Assembly: GCF_018531375.1 (NCBI RefSeq)
Contig: NZ_JAHBOH010000001.1
Coordinates: forward strand, 620,001-684,000
Source: Cellulomonas fulva
Lineage (GTDB): Bacteria > Actinomycetota > Actinomycetes > Actinomycetales > Cellulomonadaceae
Reading direction: 5' to 3'
Length of the DNA stretch: 64,000 nucleotides
Positions 36,501 through 44,904 of this stretch are shown here, piece after piece. A program made the translations under genes and the position numbers. The notes below the pieces were generated by a model. It was not told the DNA's origin, did no database searches, and saw nothing but the letters and a program-made list of their open reading frames with translations. How positions within the stretch are numbered: position 1 is the stretch's first letter; every line of letters starts with the position of its first letter.

Positions 36501-37386
36501 CGTGCTCCTCGCCCCGATCAGCCTGGGCGCGGTCGGCATCGAGCCGGGTGACACGCCCGAGGTGTCGGTGTGGACGTACTCCGACTACGGGCGCGACAAC
36601 GTCGTGGACCAGGCCCCCTCGTTCACGGTGGACCCGTACACCCCGCCGTTCTGGTTCGAGAACGACCGCAACTCGCTCGTCTCGAGCAACGGCGACGGCG
36701 GCGTCAGCATCCCGGTGCACCGCTCGTCGTCCGCGACCAGCGGCAAGCTCCTGGTGCTGCAGCACCACAACGCCGACCCGACCTCGCGCGCGCAGGTCGT
36801 GTCCGTCGCGGTGCCCAAGGCCACCACGACGAAGCTGACCGTCTCCGGCGGCTCGTCGTACGGCCAGAAGGCCACGCTCACCGCGACCGTCGCGCCCGCG
36901 GCGGCCGGGACCGTGAAGTTCTACGACGGCAGCAAGGTGCTCGGCTCGGCGACGGTGAAGGGCGGCAAGGCGACCATGAAGGCCGCCCTGGGCGTCGGCA
37001 CGCACAAGCTGAAGGCGACGTTCACGCCGTCCTCGGCCGCGTCGTACCGGGCGTCGACCTCGCCGGTCGTGACGTTCACGGTCAAGAAGTCCTCGACGAC
37101 CACCAAGCTCGCGCTGACGCCGTCGACCGTGAAGAAGGGCCACACCGCCAAGGCGGTCGTCACGGTCACCGGGGCCACCGCGGCACCGGCCGGGAAGGTC
37201 CAGGTCAAGATCGGCGGCAAGGTCGTCGGCACCGGCACCCTGGTGGTGTCGGGACGCACCGGCAAGGTGACGGTCACGCTCCCGAAGAGCCTGCCCGTCG
37301 GCACGCACACCGTGGTGGCGAGCTACCCGGGCAGCTCGGGGACCGGCTCGTCGTGGGCCACGGCCAAGCTGGTGGTCAAGCGCTGA
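33529..37386 (+). CDS. Secreted subtilisin-like serine protease with C-terminal Ig-like repeats
   Basis: A 1285-residue exported S8 protease. It has a signal peptide (residues 1-28, Ala-rich h-region), a propeptide-like segment, then Asp188 in AVIDTGLDYTHADFGG, His271 in NSGHGTHVAGTAAG and Ser616 in LSGTSMASPHVAG. A protease-associated (PA) insert lies before the Ser. Beyond the catalytic domain are beta-rich modules and two bacterial Ig-like repeats near the end (TVKFYDGSKVLGSATVKGG and VQVKIGGKVVGTGTLVVSG). It is likely a wall-exposed or released protein degrader. A strong hairpin follows the stop. Confidence 0.94.
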   Translation: MSRRPLLASVTALSVALSSALLATSAAAAPPDPSPDQRTIDPALASRSLAEARKVAGLVGVEGQVTALVELDTTPAVEVDGGASAVRAATAATEDVAQDVVPAEATAANAGSAEPKRLGTLTNLVAGTLVTGDADEVRALASSDQVTAIYRVATKRPTNANTVAFTHALQTWQDLGETGEGVTIAVIDTGLDYTHADFGGEGTVAAYEAAYGEDGTQPVPAGSYDPAKFAGGYDFAGPLYDASGDTEGSTLVPTPDENPIDSLSTSDNSGHGTHVAGTAAGYGVDADGETFDGDYSTLTDLEGWKIGPGSAPGAKLYSFKVFGDIGGSTDLTSLALDRAADPNGDGDLGDHVDVVNMSLGSDGAPADDPDTVLVDRLTELGVLVANSAGNAGDITDIGGAPGNAASALTVANSVASPVLDAVKVTAAADDELEGRTFAGQNSVAYAGDDVTAPVAFVADDFDGCTPFTAEQAATVAGKIAYLWWDDDDASRACGSAVRFNNAATAGAVGVVLPTELTVFSAGIAGNAAIPGVQLTKDSTDALLPEIEAGTLSLQIGPSLAMTGSLTGAGDLLNDGSSRGAHGSLGSVKPDVAAPGTGILSAASGGGAAGHVLSGTSMASPHVAGIAALVRAAHPAWDASEVKAAIVNTATHDVTTEPDGAGLAYGPERVGAGRVDALDAVSTDVIAYSGANKALTSVSFGIVDVGTETVTRKVPVTVRNFGTTDRTFDTAFVASSTAGGATVTVSPSTITVPATGKAATLTVTLTADPATLERELDPTSQALQSGLPREYVAMLTGRVVLTDDDQELRVPVQAAPRLVSHLSAKDVAFTGSSTVADLELTGEGVDAGGWQSLTTPLVLGATSPQLEDDPSLETSRSAIDSGDIRYVGWSSTAPYVDELGGDPQEDGLLNIGIATQGDWASLGQAVIPIIDIDVDGDGEADLQSYVWKLDEAIDLTVVSTFDLHAPASDPAIDVEPINYEFGDVDTGTFDRNVLLAPISLGAVGIEPGDTPEVSVWTYSDYGRDNVVDQAPSFTVDPYTPPFWFENDRNSLVSSNGDGGVSIPVHRSSSATSGKLLVLQHHNADPTSRAQVVSVAVPKATTTKLTVSGGSSYGQKATLTATVAPAAAGTVKFYDGSKVLGSATVKGGKATMKAALGVGTHKLKATFTPSSAASYRASTSPVVTFTVKKSSTTTKLALTPSTVKKGHTAKAVVTVTGATAAPAGKVQVKIGGKVVGTGTLVVSGRTGKVTVTLPKSLPVGTHTVVASYPGSSGTGSSWATAKLVVKR

Positions 37387-37446
37387 CGCCGGCGCGCACG
37401 TCCGTGCTGGTCAGCCGCTGGAGACAGCGCTGACGGCCGGCTGACA

Positions 37447-37493
37447 CCGACGGGGTGTCGCGGTGGGCTCCCGCCCTCGCGGCACCCCGTCGG
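37447..37493 (+). terminator. Hairpin terminator after the subtilase gene
   Basis: CCGACGGGGTGTCGCG (37447-37462) pairs with CGCGGCACCCCGTCGG (37478-37493): 16 bp with a single wobble and a 15-base loop. No T tract. Confidence 0.7.
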
Positions 37494-37561
37494 CGTCTCC
37501 CGGGGCGCCGCGCCGGGTCCAGGTGCTCACGTCTCACAGGTTCCGTGCCGATGATGGGGGT

Positions 37562-38092
37562 ATGACGACGTTCGAGGAGCTGGACCTCGACGAGGCGTTC
37601 GGCGACTTCGGTGACGCCGGGCAGGAGCCCCGCCGCCGGTCGCGGGTGCTCGCGGTGGCTGCGCTCGTGGTCGCTGCGGCGCTCGTCGTCGTGGGCGTGC
37701 TGTGGGCCCGCTCGGCACGGGACGCACCCGACGTCGCGGCACCGACCGACCTGGTCCCCGCGCTCGCCGCCGCGCAGGGCACGGACGACCAGGTCCCCGC
37801 CGAGGACCTGGAGGACCTGACCGTCTCCGCCCCGAGCACGCGCCTGCTCGCGTCCACCGCGTACGGCACGCACTACGCGGCGCTCGGCCGGGACGGCGAC
37901 GTCTGCCTCGTCACCGTGAGCGCGGGCGAGCTCCCGCGCGAGACGTGCGCGGCCCCGTCCGAGCGGCTCGCGCTGACCTACACGGACGCGGACGACGAGA
38001 CCGTCGTCATGCTCGCCCCGTCGGACGCCGCGCCGGCGGCCGCCGAGGGCTGGGCCGAGAAGGTCCCGAACCTCTACGTCCGGCACCCCTGA
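37562..38092 (+). CDS. Membrane-anchored hypothetical protein
   Basis: A 176-residue protein with an acidic cytoplasmic start (EELDLDEAFGDFGD), RRRSR before one membrane helix (VLAVAALVVAAALVVVGVLW), and an extracytoplasmic domain with two Cys (DVCLVTVSAGELPRETC) that may form a disulfide. I do not recognise the domain. GATGAT lies six bases before the ATG, as in the gene at 47224, so it is probably leaderless. Confidence 0.7.
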   Translation: MTTFEELDLDEAFGDFGDAGQEPRRRSRVLAVAALVVAAALVVVGVLWARSARDAPDVAAPTDLVPALAAAQGTDDQVPAEDLEDLTVSAPSTRLLASTAYGTHYAALGRDGDVCLVTVSAGELPRETCAAPSERLALTYTDADDETVVMLAPSDAAPAAAEGWAEKVPNLYVRHP

Positions 38093-38137
38093 CCGCCCGC
38101 TGACGGGCCGCGGCCGGCCCCCGAGGCCCGATGGCCA

Positions 38138-39088
38138 CTACCGCGCGAGCGCGTCCACCACACGGGTGAGGCTCGAGCCGATGCCCCAGCGCTGCGCGAG
38201 CTCCACGACCGCCTCGGGGTCCGCCGGGGTCGCCGGCAGGTGGTCGTCGACCTCCGCCACGGGCGCGTCCGGCGCCACGCGCACGACGAGCGGGGCGACC
38301 TCCAGGTAGTCGGCGGCCTCGGTCAGCCGGCGGCGCTGCGTCGCCGTCAGGCCGGGGTCGCCGGAGTCCCGAGCGGCCAGGACGCCAGCGAGCGAGCCGA
38401 ACCGGGCGACGAGCGCCGCGGCCGTCTTCTCGCCGATGCCGGGGACGCCCGGCAGGCCGTCGCTCGGGTCGCCGCGCAGCGCGGCCATGTCCGCGTACGC
38501 CGGGCCCGACGCGACCGCGTACCGCTCGCGCAGCCGCGCGAGGTCGACGACGTCGAGGTCCTTGATGCCGCGCACGGTGTAGAGCACGCGCACGCGCGCC
38601 TCGTCGTCGACGAGCTGGAACAGGTCGCGGTCGCCCGTCACGACGTCGACCGCGTCCCGCTCCGCCGCGGGCCGGGCCACCTCGCGCGCGACGAGCGTGC
38701 CGATCACGTCGTCGGCCTCGTACCCCGGCGCGCCCAGCCGCGGGATGCCCAGCGCCCGCAGCGCCTCGGCGATCACCGGCACCTGCGGCGCGAGCGTGTC
38801 CGGCACCTCCTCGACGCCCGTGGTCCCCGGGAGGGGGGTGGCGACGCGGTGCGCCTTGTACGTGGGGATCGCGTCGACGCGGAAGGCGGGCCGCCAGTCG
38901 TCGTCCCAGCACGCGACCAGCCGCGTGGGGCGACGGTCGACGACGAGCCGGGCGATCATGTCCAGCAGCCCGCGCACGGCGTTCACGGGGGTGCCGTCGG
39001 GCGCCCGGCCGACGCTCTCCGGGACACCGAAGTACGCCCGGAAGTACAGCGAGGCCGTGTCGAGCAGGAGCAGGCGACCGTCGCTCAC
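38138..39088 (-). CDS. 5'-3' exonuclease (stand-alone Pol I N-terminal domain type)
   Basis: A 316-residue PIN-like FEN nuclease: LLLLDTASLYFRAYFGVPES at the start, YEADDVIGTLV and TGDRDLFQLVDD with metal-binding Asp residues, then ALRGDPSDGLPGVPGIGEKT, the helix-hairpin-helix DNA-binding motif. It lacks any polymerase domain, so it is a separate flap/RNA-primer nuclease. The GTG at 39088 overlaps the stop of the upstream membrane gene as GTGA, so the two are coupled. Confidence 0.92.
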   Translation of the reverse strand: MSDGRLLLLDTASLYFRAYFGVPESVGRAPDGTPVNAVRGLLDMIARLVVDRRPTRLVACWDDDWRPAFRVDAIPTYKAHRVATPLPGTTGVEEVPDTLAPQVPVIAEALRALGIPRLGAPGYEADDVIGTLVAREVARPAAERDAVDVVTGDRDLFQLVDDEARVRVLYTVRGIKDLDVVDLARLRERYAVASGPAYADMAALRGDPSDGLPGVPGIGEKTAAALVARFGSLAGVLAARDSGDPGLTATQRRRLTEAADYLEVAPLVVRVAPDAPVAEVDDHLPATPADPEAVVELAQRWGIGSSLTRVVDALAR

Positions 39089-39843
39089 GCGGTCGGTCCG
39101 GGGGTGGCGGGACCGCCGGGCGCGCCGGGGGCGGCCGCCGGCGGGGGCGTGGGCGGCACACCGGCGGACGCGGTCGGGGCGGGTGCGGGTGCCTGTGCGG
39201 TGGCGGGGGCGGTCGGAGCCGGCGCGGTGGCGGTCGGGGCCGGCGCAGCGGGCGTCGGGGCGGGCTTGGGCTCCTTGGGCGGCAGGCCCAGCCGCTCGCG
39301 GAAGAGCTGGCGCTGGACGTACCAGCCGGTCCCGCCGATGGCCAGCCAGACGACCATCATCACGGTCTGCTGCCAGCCCTCGTCGGGGTGCGCCAGGAAG
39401 TCGAAGGCCTCCGGCCACAGGAGCGCCGCGCCCGAGAGGATGATGCTCGCGCCACCCAGCGCCGTGAGCCACAGCAGCGCGCGCCGCGTGTACTTCTCCG
39501 CGAGCATGCCGGACGCGAACGCGGTGGTCGCGATCACGAAGATGCCGAGCAGGATGCTGGTCTCCGAGTCGTTGAGCGACGCCCACACCTTGGCCCCGAT
39601 CACGGCTCCGGTCGCGAGGCCGACCACGAAGGTGGCGAACCGGAAGATGAGCGAGACGATCATCCACACGACCAGCGCCGTACCGAGGGCGATCCAGAGC
39701 GTGGTCCACGCGTCGGCGTCGAACGCGTCCGCGAGGAAGAAGCCGATCGCGAAGCCCGCCGCGATGAGCGCCAGGTTCACCGACCGGATCCCGTAGAAGC
39801 AGAGCAGCGCCCCGACGAGCAGGACGACGAGCGCGGTGGTCAT
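39085..39843 (-). CDS. Seven-helix membrane protein, DUF4203/TM198-like
   Basis: A 252-residue protein with about seven membrane helices in the first 170 residues (ALVVLLVGALLCFYGIRSVN, LIAAGFAIGFFLADAF and others) and an 80-residue C-terminal tail almost wholly of Pro, Ala and Thr. The helical part resembles DUF4203/TM198 proteins of unknown function. AAGGAG precedes the ATG at 39843. It is translationally coupled to the exonuclease gene. Confidence 0.75.
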   Translation of the reverse strand: MTTALVVLLVGALLCFYGIRSVNLALIAAGFAIGFFLADAFDADAWTTLWIALGTALVVWMIVSLIFRFATFVVGLATGAVIGAKVWASLNDSETSILLGIFVIATTAFASGMLAEKYTRRALLWLTALGGASIILSGAALLWPEAFDFLAHPDEGWQQTVMMVVWLAIGGTGWYVQRQLFRERLGLPPKEPKPAPTPAAPAPTATAPAPTAPATAQAPAPAPTASAGVPPTPPPAAAPGAPGGPATPGPTA

Positions 39844-39918
39844 GACCGCTCCTTCCGACGGCTCTCACGCTAGCGGTCGCGGGGCGCACGCGCGGGGTAC
39901 GGGCGGGGGTGGGGGCGG

Positions 39919-39977
39919 CTCGTCGTCCCCGGGGACGACGAGAGGCCAGCCGGTGCCCCTCCGCACCGACCGGCCTC
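39919..39977. terminator. Two adjacent hairpins downstream of the anti-sigma gene
   Basis: CTCGTCGTCCCC directly followed by GGGGACGACGAG (39919-39942) is a perfect palindrome. A second stem, 39942-39956 with 39963-39977, pairs at 13 of 15 positions. They lie between the ends of the anti-sigma gene and the membrane gene start and should end minus-strand transcription. Confidence 0.6.
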
Positions 39978-40050
39978 GCGTCCTTGCCCTGCCGGGGTCA
40001 GCCCCACCCGGTCCGGGCGCTCTCGCGCGTTCGCCCGCGAAGCAACCGGC

Positions 40051-41559
40051 TCAGCCCGCGAAGCTGAGCTGCGCGTCCGTCACCGCGATGACGTTCCAGG
40101 ACCCGCCCGCGCCGTCGCTCAGCTGGTACGCGGGCACCAGCGCCGTGGACCCGTCGTCGAACGTCCGGAGCGCGACCCCGAGCCGGGCGTCCGTGACCAT
40201 CACGTCCGTCACCAGCCACGGGAGGTCGGCGCCCGGCTCGAGCGTGGCGGGGACCGTCGGCTCGTCTGCCGGCTGGTCCGCCGGGGCGCTCACCGCCGCG
40301 TCACCCGCCAGCGGGACCGTGGCGGCGGAGACCGCGTCGGCCGCCTCGGCGCGCGCCATGAGCGGGAAGACGCCGTACGTCTCGGCGAACCGGGGGTCGT
40401 TGAGCCGCGCGACGGCCTCGCTCGGGCTGACCACGTCGTAGTCGCCCAGCGCGACGAGCGGCGCCATCGGCCCGGACGCCGACTGCACGCCGTCCTCCGC
40501 GACCGTGAAGCTCCACATCGCCCCCGTGCGCTGCCCGTCGACCACGCCGTACGCGATGACGCTCGCCGCCGCGCCGCCCGTGGCCGTCACCTCGTACTCG
40601 TAGTCGTCCGGCTCGAGCCCCAGGGCCTCGAGCGTGTCCTGCGCCTGCGAGCGCGCCTGCTTCGACGAGACCTCGCCCTGCCCGCAGTCCGGCGTCATCG
40701 GCACGATGCGCCCGGGGTCGAGCGGCTCGACGTCGGTGCCCCAGGTCGACGCCTTGTCGTCACCCGCGGCGCCCCCGGACGTGCCGCCGCCCGCGTGCTC
40801 GGCCTGCCCGTCCACCTGCGGCTCGTCCGGCGCGGACCGCTCCTCGCTGCACGTCCACGGGTCCCGCGTCGGGTCGTAGTAGGACGCGGTCGCCATCCCG
40901 TCCGGGGAGAGCGTCACCGTGGCGCGCGACCCGTCGACCGGGCCGACGGTCCAGCCGTAGTCCTGGCGCACCGCGCCGGTCACGCCGAAGACGTCCGCGA
41001 GCAGCTCGACCGTGTCCCGCGAGTAGGCGGACGCCGCGTCGTACGCCCACGCGGCGTGCGTCGCGCCCTCGTCGGACAGGTCCTTGGCGTGGAAGACGAG
41101 GTGCCCGGCGTACGAGGTCGCGGGAAGCGTGAGGGCGAACTTCTCGGCGGCGCCGGACGTCTGCCGGACCTGCGTTGTCCCGCTGACCGCCGCGTCCTCC
41201 TGGACGTCTGACAAGGGGGCCTGGCCCGAGCCCGCGACGCTGTCCCGCTCCGGCTGGTCCAGCGTGATCGCCGGGCTCGCCGCGGCCGGACCGCCCGTCG
41301 CGCCCACCGCGTAGCCGCCCGCTCCGACGACGGCGACCGCCGCCACCGCCGCCGCGGCCTGCAGCCAGCGGGTGCGGGACCGGCGCGCCCGCGCGGCGGC
41401 GAGCTCGTCGGCGTCGACCCGGACGCCCGTGGTCGCGGCCAGCGTGGCATGCAGGCGGGTGGTGTCGAGCTCCGCGTCGGCCGCGGGGTCGGCGGCGGCG
41501 ACGCGGCGCAACGCCTCGTCGAGCCCGTGCTCGTCGTCGCGCGGCTGCTGCGTGGTCAT
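40051..41559 (-). CDS. Membrane protein downstream of an ECF sigma factor, probable anti-sigma
   Basis: A 502-residue protein. An N-terminal cytoplasmic part (LDEALRRVAAADPAADAELD) precedes one membrane helix (about 66-90, AAAAVAAVAVVGAGGYAVGA) and a large extracytoplasmic domain with Cys residues (WTCSEE, PDCGQGE). The layout fits a membrane anti-sigma or sensor partner of the sigma gene just upstream, but no zinc ZAS motif is visible. GGAGG precedes the ATG at 41559. Pairing with the sigma factor is inferred from order and spacing. Confidence 0.7.
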   Translation of the reverse strand: MTTQQPRDDEHGLDEALRRVAAADPAADAELDTTRLHATLAATTGVRVDADELAAARARRSRTRWLQAAAAVAAVAVVGAGGYAVGATGGPAAASPAITLDQPERDSVAGSGQAPLSDVQEDAAVSGTTQVRQTSGAAEKFALTLPATSYAGHLVFHAKDLSDEGATHAAWAYDAASAYSRDTVELLADVFGVTGAVRQDYGWTVGPVDGSRATVTLSPDGMATASYYDPTRDPWTCSEERSAPDEPQVDGQAEHAGGGTSGGAAGDDKASTWGTDVEPLDPGRIVPMTPDCGQGEVSSKQARSQAQDTLEALGLEPDDYEYEVTATGGAAASVIAYGVVDGQRTGAMWSFTVAEDGVQSASGPMAPLVALGDYDVVSPSEAVARLNDPRFAETYGVFPLMARAEAADAVSAATVPLAGDAAVSAPADQPADEPTVPATLEPGADLPWLVTDVMVTDARLGVALRTFDDGSTALVPAYQLSDGAGGSWNVIAVTDAQLSFAG

Positions 41560-41705
41560 GGTGTCCTCCAGCGGGGCCATCGGTGTGCGGGGTGTGCCCG
41601 GTGCGTCCCGGGCAGGCCCTCCTGCCCCGTACGTGTGGTCACGCCGGCACGTCTTGCAGGCAACGGGACGATTCTCGGGACGGCTCCGGCGGGACGGGTG
41701 CTCGC

Positions 41706-42401
41706 TCAGTCCTCGCCGCCGGTCCACGCGGCGGCCAGCCGGGCGCGCGCCCGGCTCAGCGCGGCGTCGGCGCCACCGCGGCCGATCCCCAGCACGTCCG
41801 CGAGCGCCTGGCCCTGCAGGCCCTCCCACGCGTTGAGCAGCACGATCTGCCGGTCCCGCGGGCTGAGCGCCGCGAGCGCGCTCCGCACCCGCTCGTCGCG
41901 CACGGCGCGCAGCGCGGGGTCGTCGTCGTCGACCTCCTCCGGCAGGCGCTCGACGGGGATCGGCCGGCCCTTGCGCCGGTGGTTGGCGAGCACGAACCCG
42001 GCCGTGCGGTAGAGCCACGGCAGCTCCGCGCCGTCCGGCACGTCCTCGCGGCGCCGCCACGCGATCGTCAGGACGTCGGCGACGAGGTCCTCGGCGTCGC
42101 CGCCCGCGCGGCGTACCAGGTACCGGTGCAGCTCGCGCTCGTGCGCCCGGACGACGGCGGTGTACCAGGCGGCGTCGTGCACTCGCGGCGGCGGTCCGGC
42201 GTCCCCGGGCTCAGCGGGTTCCTCGGTCGCGGGCTCGACCACGGCCGGCTCGGCCGGGGCGTCGTCGGCCGGGGCGTCGTCGGCCGGGGCGTCGTCGGCC
42301 GGACCGTCCGTGGCGGGGACGGCGGCGAGCCGGTCGGTGGTCCGGGACAGCATCCTGGGCCTCGTCTCGTCGTTCTCTCGGTCGGGCGGGCGGTCCACCA
42401 T
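41706..42401 (-). CDS. ECF-type RNA polymerase sigma factor
   Basis: A 231-residue protein. Residues 1-75 are a Pro/Ala/Asp-rich extension with PADDA repeated three times, encoded by 15-bp units. Region 2 follows (ELHRYLVRRAGGDAEDLVAD with TIAWRR), then region 4 (LSPRDRQIVLLNAWEGLQGQ and ADVLGIGRGGADAALSRAR). It directs RNA polymerase to stress or envelope promoters. The true start may lie after the repeats. The probable anti-sigma gene follows after 146 bp. Confidence 0.85.
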   Translation of the reverse strand: MVDRPPDRENDETRPRMLSRTTDRLAAVPATDGPADDAPADDAPADDAPAEPAVVEPATEEPAEPGDAGPPPRVHDAAWYTAVVRAHERELHRYLVRRAGGDAEDLVADVLTIAWRRREDVPDGAELPWLYRTAGFVLANHRRKGRPIPVERLPEEVDDDDPALRAVRDERVRSALAALSPRDRQIVLLNAWEGLQGQALADVLGIGRGGADAALSRARARLAAAWTGGED

Positions 42402-42585
42402 CGGTCAGACCGCCGCCCCGGGCCGCGGGGGCGCGACAGAGCCACCCCTGCACACCGCACGTGTCGCGAGCGGACGCGGTCTTGCAGCGGGACGCGCACG
42501 TCCTCGCGATCTCACCCGCCGCGCTCCGCCGCCCACCGGTCGCACCGCCACCGCTCCCGCCGTGCCGTGCCCCGCACCGCCCCGT

Positions 42586-44193
42586 CTACAGGCCGTCGGC
42601 GACGACGGCGGTCGCCCGCAGCCACGCGTCGCGCGTCGCGGGCCGCAGCACCTCGTAGTCGATCGGCCCGCCGGGCACCAGCGACGGGTCGTACGGCACC
42701 TCGACGACCGCGCGGGTCAGCGCGCCGAAGTGCGCACGCAGCCGCTTGCGGAGGTCCTTGTCGATCTTGCGGTCCGGGGCGGACAGGATCGTCACCGCGC
42801 TGCGCACGGCGTCCTCCCGGCCGCTGGCCCGCAGCGCGTCCAGCGCCCACGCGGCGGACTGCGCCGTGTCCTCGCGGATGGTCGAGACGACCACCACCTG
42901 GTCCGCCGCGTCCACGGCCTCCTGCCAGTTGGAGGCGCGCATGTTGTTCCCCGTGTCGATCACGAGCACGCGGTAGAACCGCGACAGCACCCGGTGCAGC
43001 GACGCGAACGCCGCGGCGTCCATGGAGGTCGCCGACGAGGAGCTCTCGTCGGACGCCAGCACGTCGAACTGCTCCGCGGTCTGCGTCCGCACGTACCCGT
43101 CCAGGTCACCGACCCGCACCGTGGCCGCGCCGCCCAGCGAGGGCATCGCCTGCAGCAGGTCGACGGCCGTGCGCTGGTGGTCGGTGTGCGCGGAGCGCCA
43201 GCCGAGCGTGCCCCGTGTCTCGTTGTTGTCCCACGCGAGCGTGTAGCCGCCGCGCTGCAGGCCGAACGTCGCGGCCAGCAGCATGGTCGCGGTCGTCTTA
43301 TGGGCGCCGCCCTTGGGGTTGATCACGACCACCGTGCGCGGGCCGTCGAACGTGCGGCGGACCGCGGCGGTCTGGACCCGGCGGCGCTTCTCCGCGCGGC
43401 CCGGCCCGGGCTTGACCGCACCGAACGTCGCGCGGCGCACGCCGACGCGCCACCCGTGCTCCGCGGGGCCGGTGGTGCTGGGGTGGCGCGCGGCCAGCAG
43501 GTCGTCGAGCGTCGGCAGGGACTCGCGCCCCTCGGACGCGCGCGTGCTCGCCGCGGCCCCCGCACCGAGCGACGACGACGTGGGCGACGTGGCGCCGGGT
43601 GCGGGAGAGTCGTCCGACGAGCGCGTCGCCGGGGCTGCCGCGGAGGACGTCGCGGAGCCCGGCCCGCCAGCCGCGGGGCCGGTCGGCGTGCTGCCCGGCG
43701 TCGCGCCCGTCGCGGTGCCTTCCGACGCGGTCCCTTCCGACGCGGTGCGATCCGACGCGGTGCCATGTGACGTGGTGCCCTCCGACGGGAAGCCGCCCGG
43801 CCGGTCCGAGGTGCCGGCACCGGCGTCCGCGCGCGAGCCGTCGCCCGCGGGCTCGTCGGGACCCTCGCCGGACGTCGCGACGGGGCCGGCGCCCGGCTCG
43901 CCCACCCGGGCGCTGCCGCCGTCCGCCGGTGCCTCGTCGACCAGGCCGTCCGGGTGGATGAGGAGCGACCACATGCCGTCCGGGTCCCGGACCTGCACCG
44001 GGACCGGCGACCCGACCTCGCCCGCGAGCGCGGCGATGCGCTCCGTGATCGCCGCGCCGGCCTCCTGGAGGCTCGCCATGCGGATGCGCTCGACGACGCC
44101 GTCGACCGAGATCTGCCCCGTGCCGTCGTCGTGCACCTCGGCGGTGACCTGCGGCAGCCGTGCCGCGGTCGTCGTGCCGTCACCCTCGCTCAT
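42586..44193 (-). CDS. MinD/ParA-like ATPase with N-terminal domain
   Basis: A 535-residue protein. The first ~115 residues are a small alpha/beta domain. A Ser/Thr/Gly/Ala-rich linker follows with five-residue repeats (SEGTA, SDRTA, SHGTT), then a MinD-like ATPase with the deviant Walker A KGGAHKTT (294-301) and VLVIDTGNNM. Similar ATPases sit beside type VII secretion genes and chromosome-partition genes. Here it is 17 kb from the ESX-like operon. GGAGG precedes the ATG at 44193. The exact role is unknown. Confidence 0.75.
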   Translation of the reverse strand: MSEGDGTTTAARLPQVTAEVHDDGTGQISVDGVVERIRMASLQEAGAAITERIAALAGEVGSPVPVQVRDPDGMWSLLIHPDGLVDEAPADGGSARVGEPGAGPVATSGEGPDEPAGDGSRADAGAGTSDRPGGFPSEGTTSHGTASDRTASEGTASEGTATGATPGSTPTGPAAGGPGSATSSAAAPATRSSDDSPAPGATSPTSSSLGAGAAASTRASEGRESLPTLDDLLAARHPSTTGPAEHGWRVGVRRATFGAVKPGPGRAEKRRRVQTAAVRRTFDGPRTVVVINPKGGAHKTTATMLLAATFGLQRGGYTLAWDNNETRGTLGWRSAHTDHQRTAVDLLQAMPSLGGAATVRVGDLDGYVRTQTAEQFDVLASDESSSSATSMDAAAFASLHRVLSRFYRVLVIDTGNNMRASNWQEAVDAADQVVVVSTIREDTAQSAAWALDALRASGREDAVRSAVTILSAPDRKIDKDLRKRLRAHFGALTRAVVEVPYDPSLVPGGPIDYEVLRPATRDAWLRATAVVADGL

Positions 44194-44345
44194 GGCCGTA
44201 CCTCCTTGGGGCTTCGAGGGCGAAACTACGCGAAAGGGCGCGTTCGCGCGCGTGCCGCGGCACGTGTGCGGTCCCCGGGTCCCACCCGTGCCCGCCGCGC
44301 GCCCGTCCGCCCGACCTGCGGCGACGTGCCCGCCGGGCGCGCGGG

Positions 44346-44858
44346 TCACGCGTCGACGTCCACCTCGAACCAGACGAGCGTGCCGTCGGCGTCCGACGTG
44401 GTCCCCCAGGAGGTCGACAGCGCGTCGACGAGAGCGAGGCCGCGACCGTTGGGCGCGGTGGGGTCCGTGCGCCGCAGCACCGGCCGGCCGTGCCCCTCGT
44501 CGTGCACCTCGACCCGCAGGACGTGGCCCAGGAGCATCACCCGGACGGTGACGTCGGCGTCGGAGGGGCCGTGCACCACGGTGTTCGCGACGAGCTCGCC
44601 CGTGAGCAGCTCGGCGACCTGGTTCGCGGCGCCGCCCACGCCCGCCCCGGCCGCGACGCGCATGACCCACCGGCGTGCGACGCGCGGCGCGACAGGCGTG
44701 GCGGGGACGACGATCTGGTCCTCCGCGTCGGGTCGACGCATGCGGACGCTCGCCGCGCTCCTGATGTCTCGCACCTCACCCACGCCCACCAGGGTGCCCG
44801 ACGACGGGCCGGCGCGCTGGGCGAACCAGCGGATGAAACCGTTGGCGCGCCGCACCAC
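44346..44858 (-). CDS. RsbW-like ATP-binding anti-sigma/serine kinase
   Basis: A 170-residue HATPase domain: N-box LTGELVANTVVHG with the Mg-binding Asn, G1 region DEGHGRPVLR, and G2 NGRGLALVDALSTSWG. Such actinobacterial proteins bind ATP, and some inhibit alternative sigma factors or phosphorylate anti-anti-sigma proteins. No partner gene is adjacent. The GTG at 44858 is the upstream-most start; a later start is possible because the first ~40 residues are not conserved. Confidence 0.8.
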   Translation of the reverse strand: MVRRANGFIRWFAQRAGPSSGTLVGVGEVRDIRSAASVRMRRPDAEDQIVVPATPVAPRVARRWVMRVAAGAGVGGAANQVAELLTGELVANTVVHGPSDADVTVRVMLLGHVLRVEVHDEGHGRPVLRRTDPTAPNGRGLALVDALSTSWGTTSDADGTLVWFEVDVDA

Positions 44859-44904
44859 GCCGTGACCGGGTGACGCTGTCAGCGGTCACCCCTACGTTGG
44901 GGGC

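Noticed and set aside
33532..37308. A 1258-residue open frame antisense to the subtilase
   Set aside because: Same antisense shadow effect; no recognisable motif.
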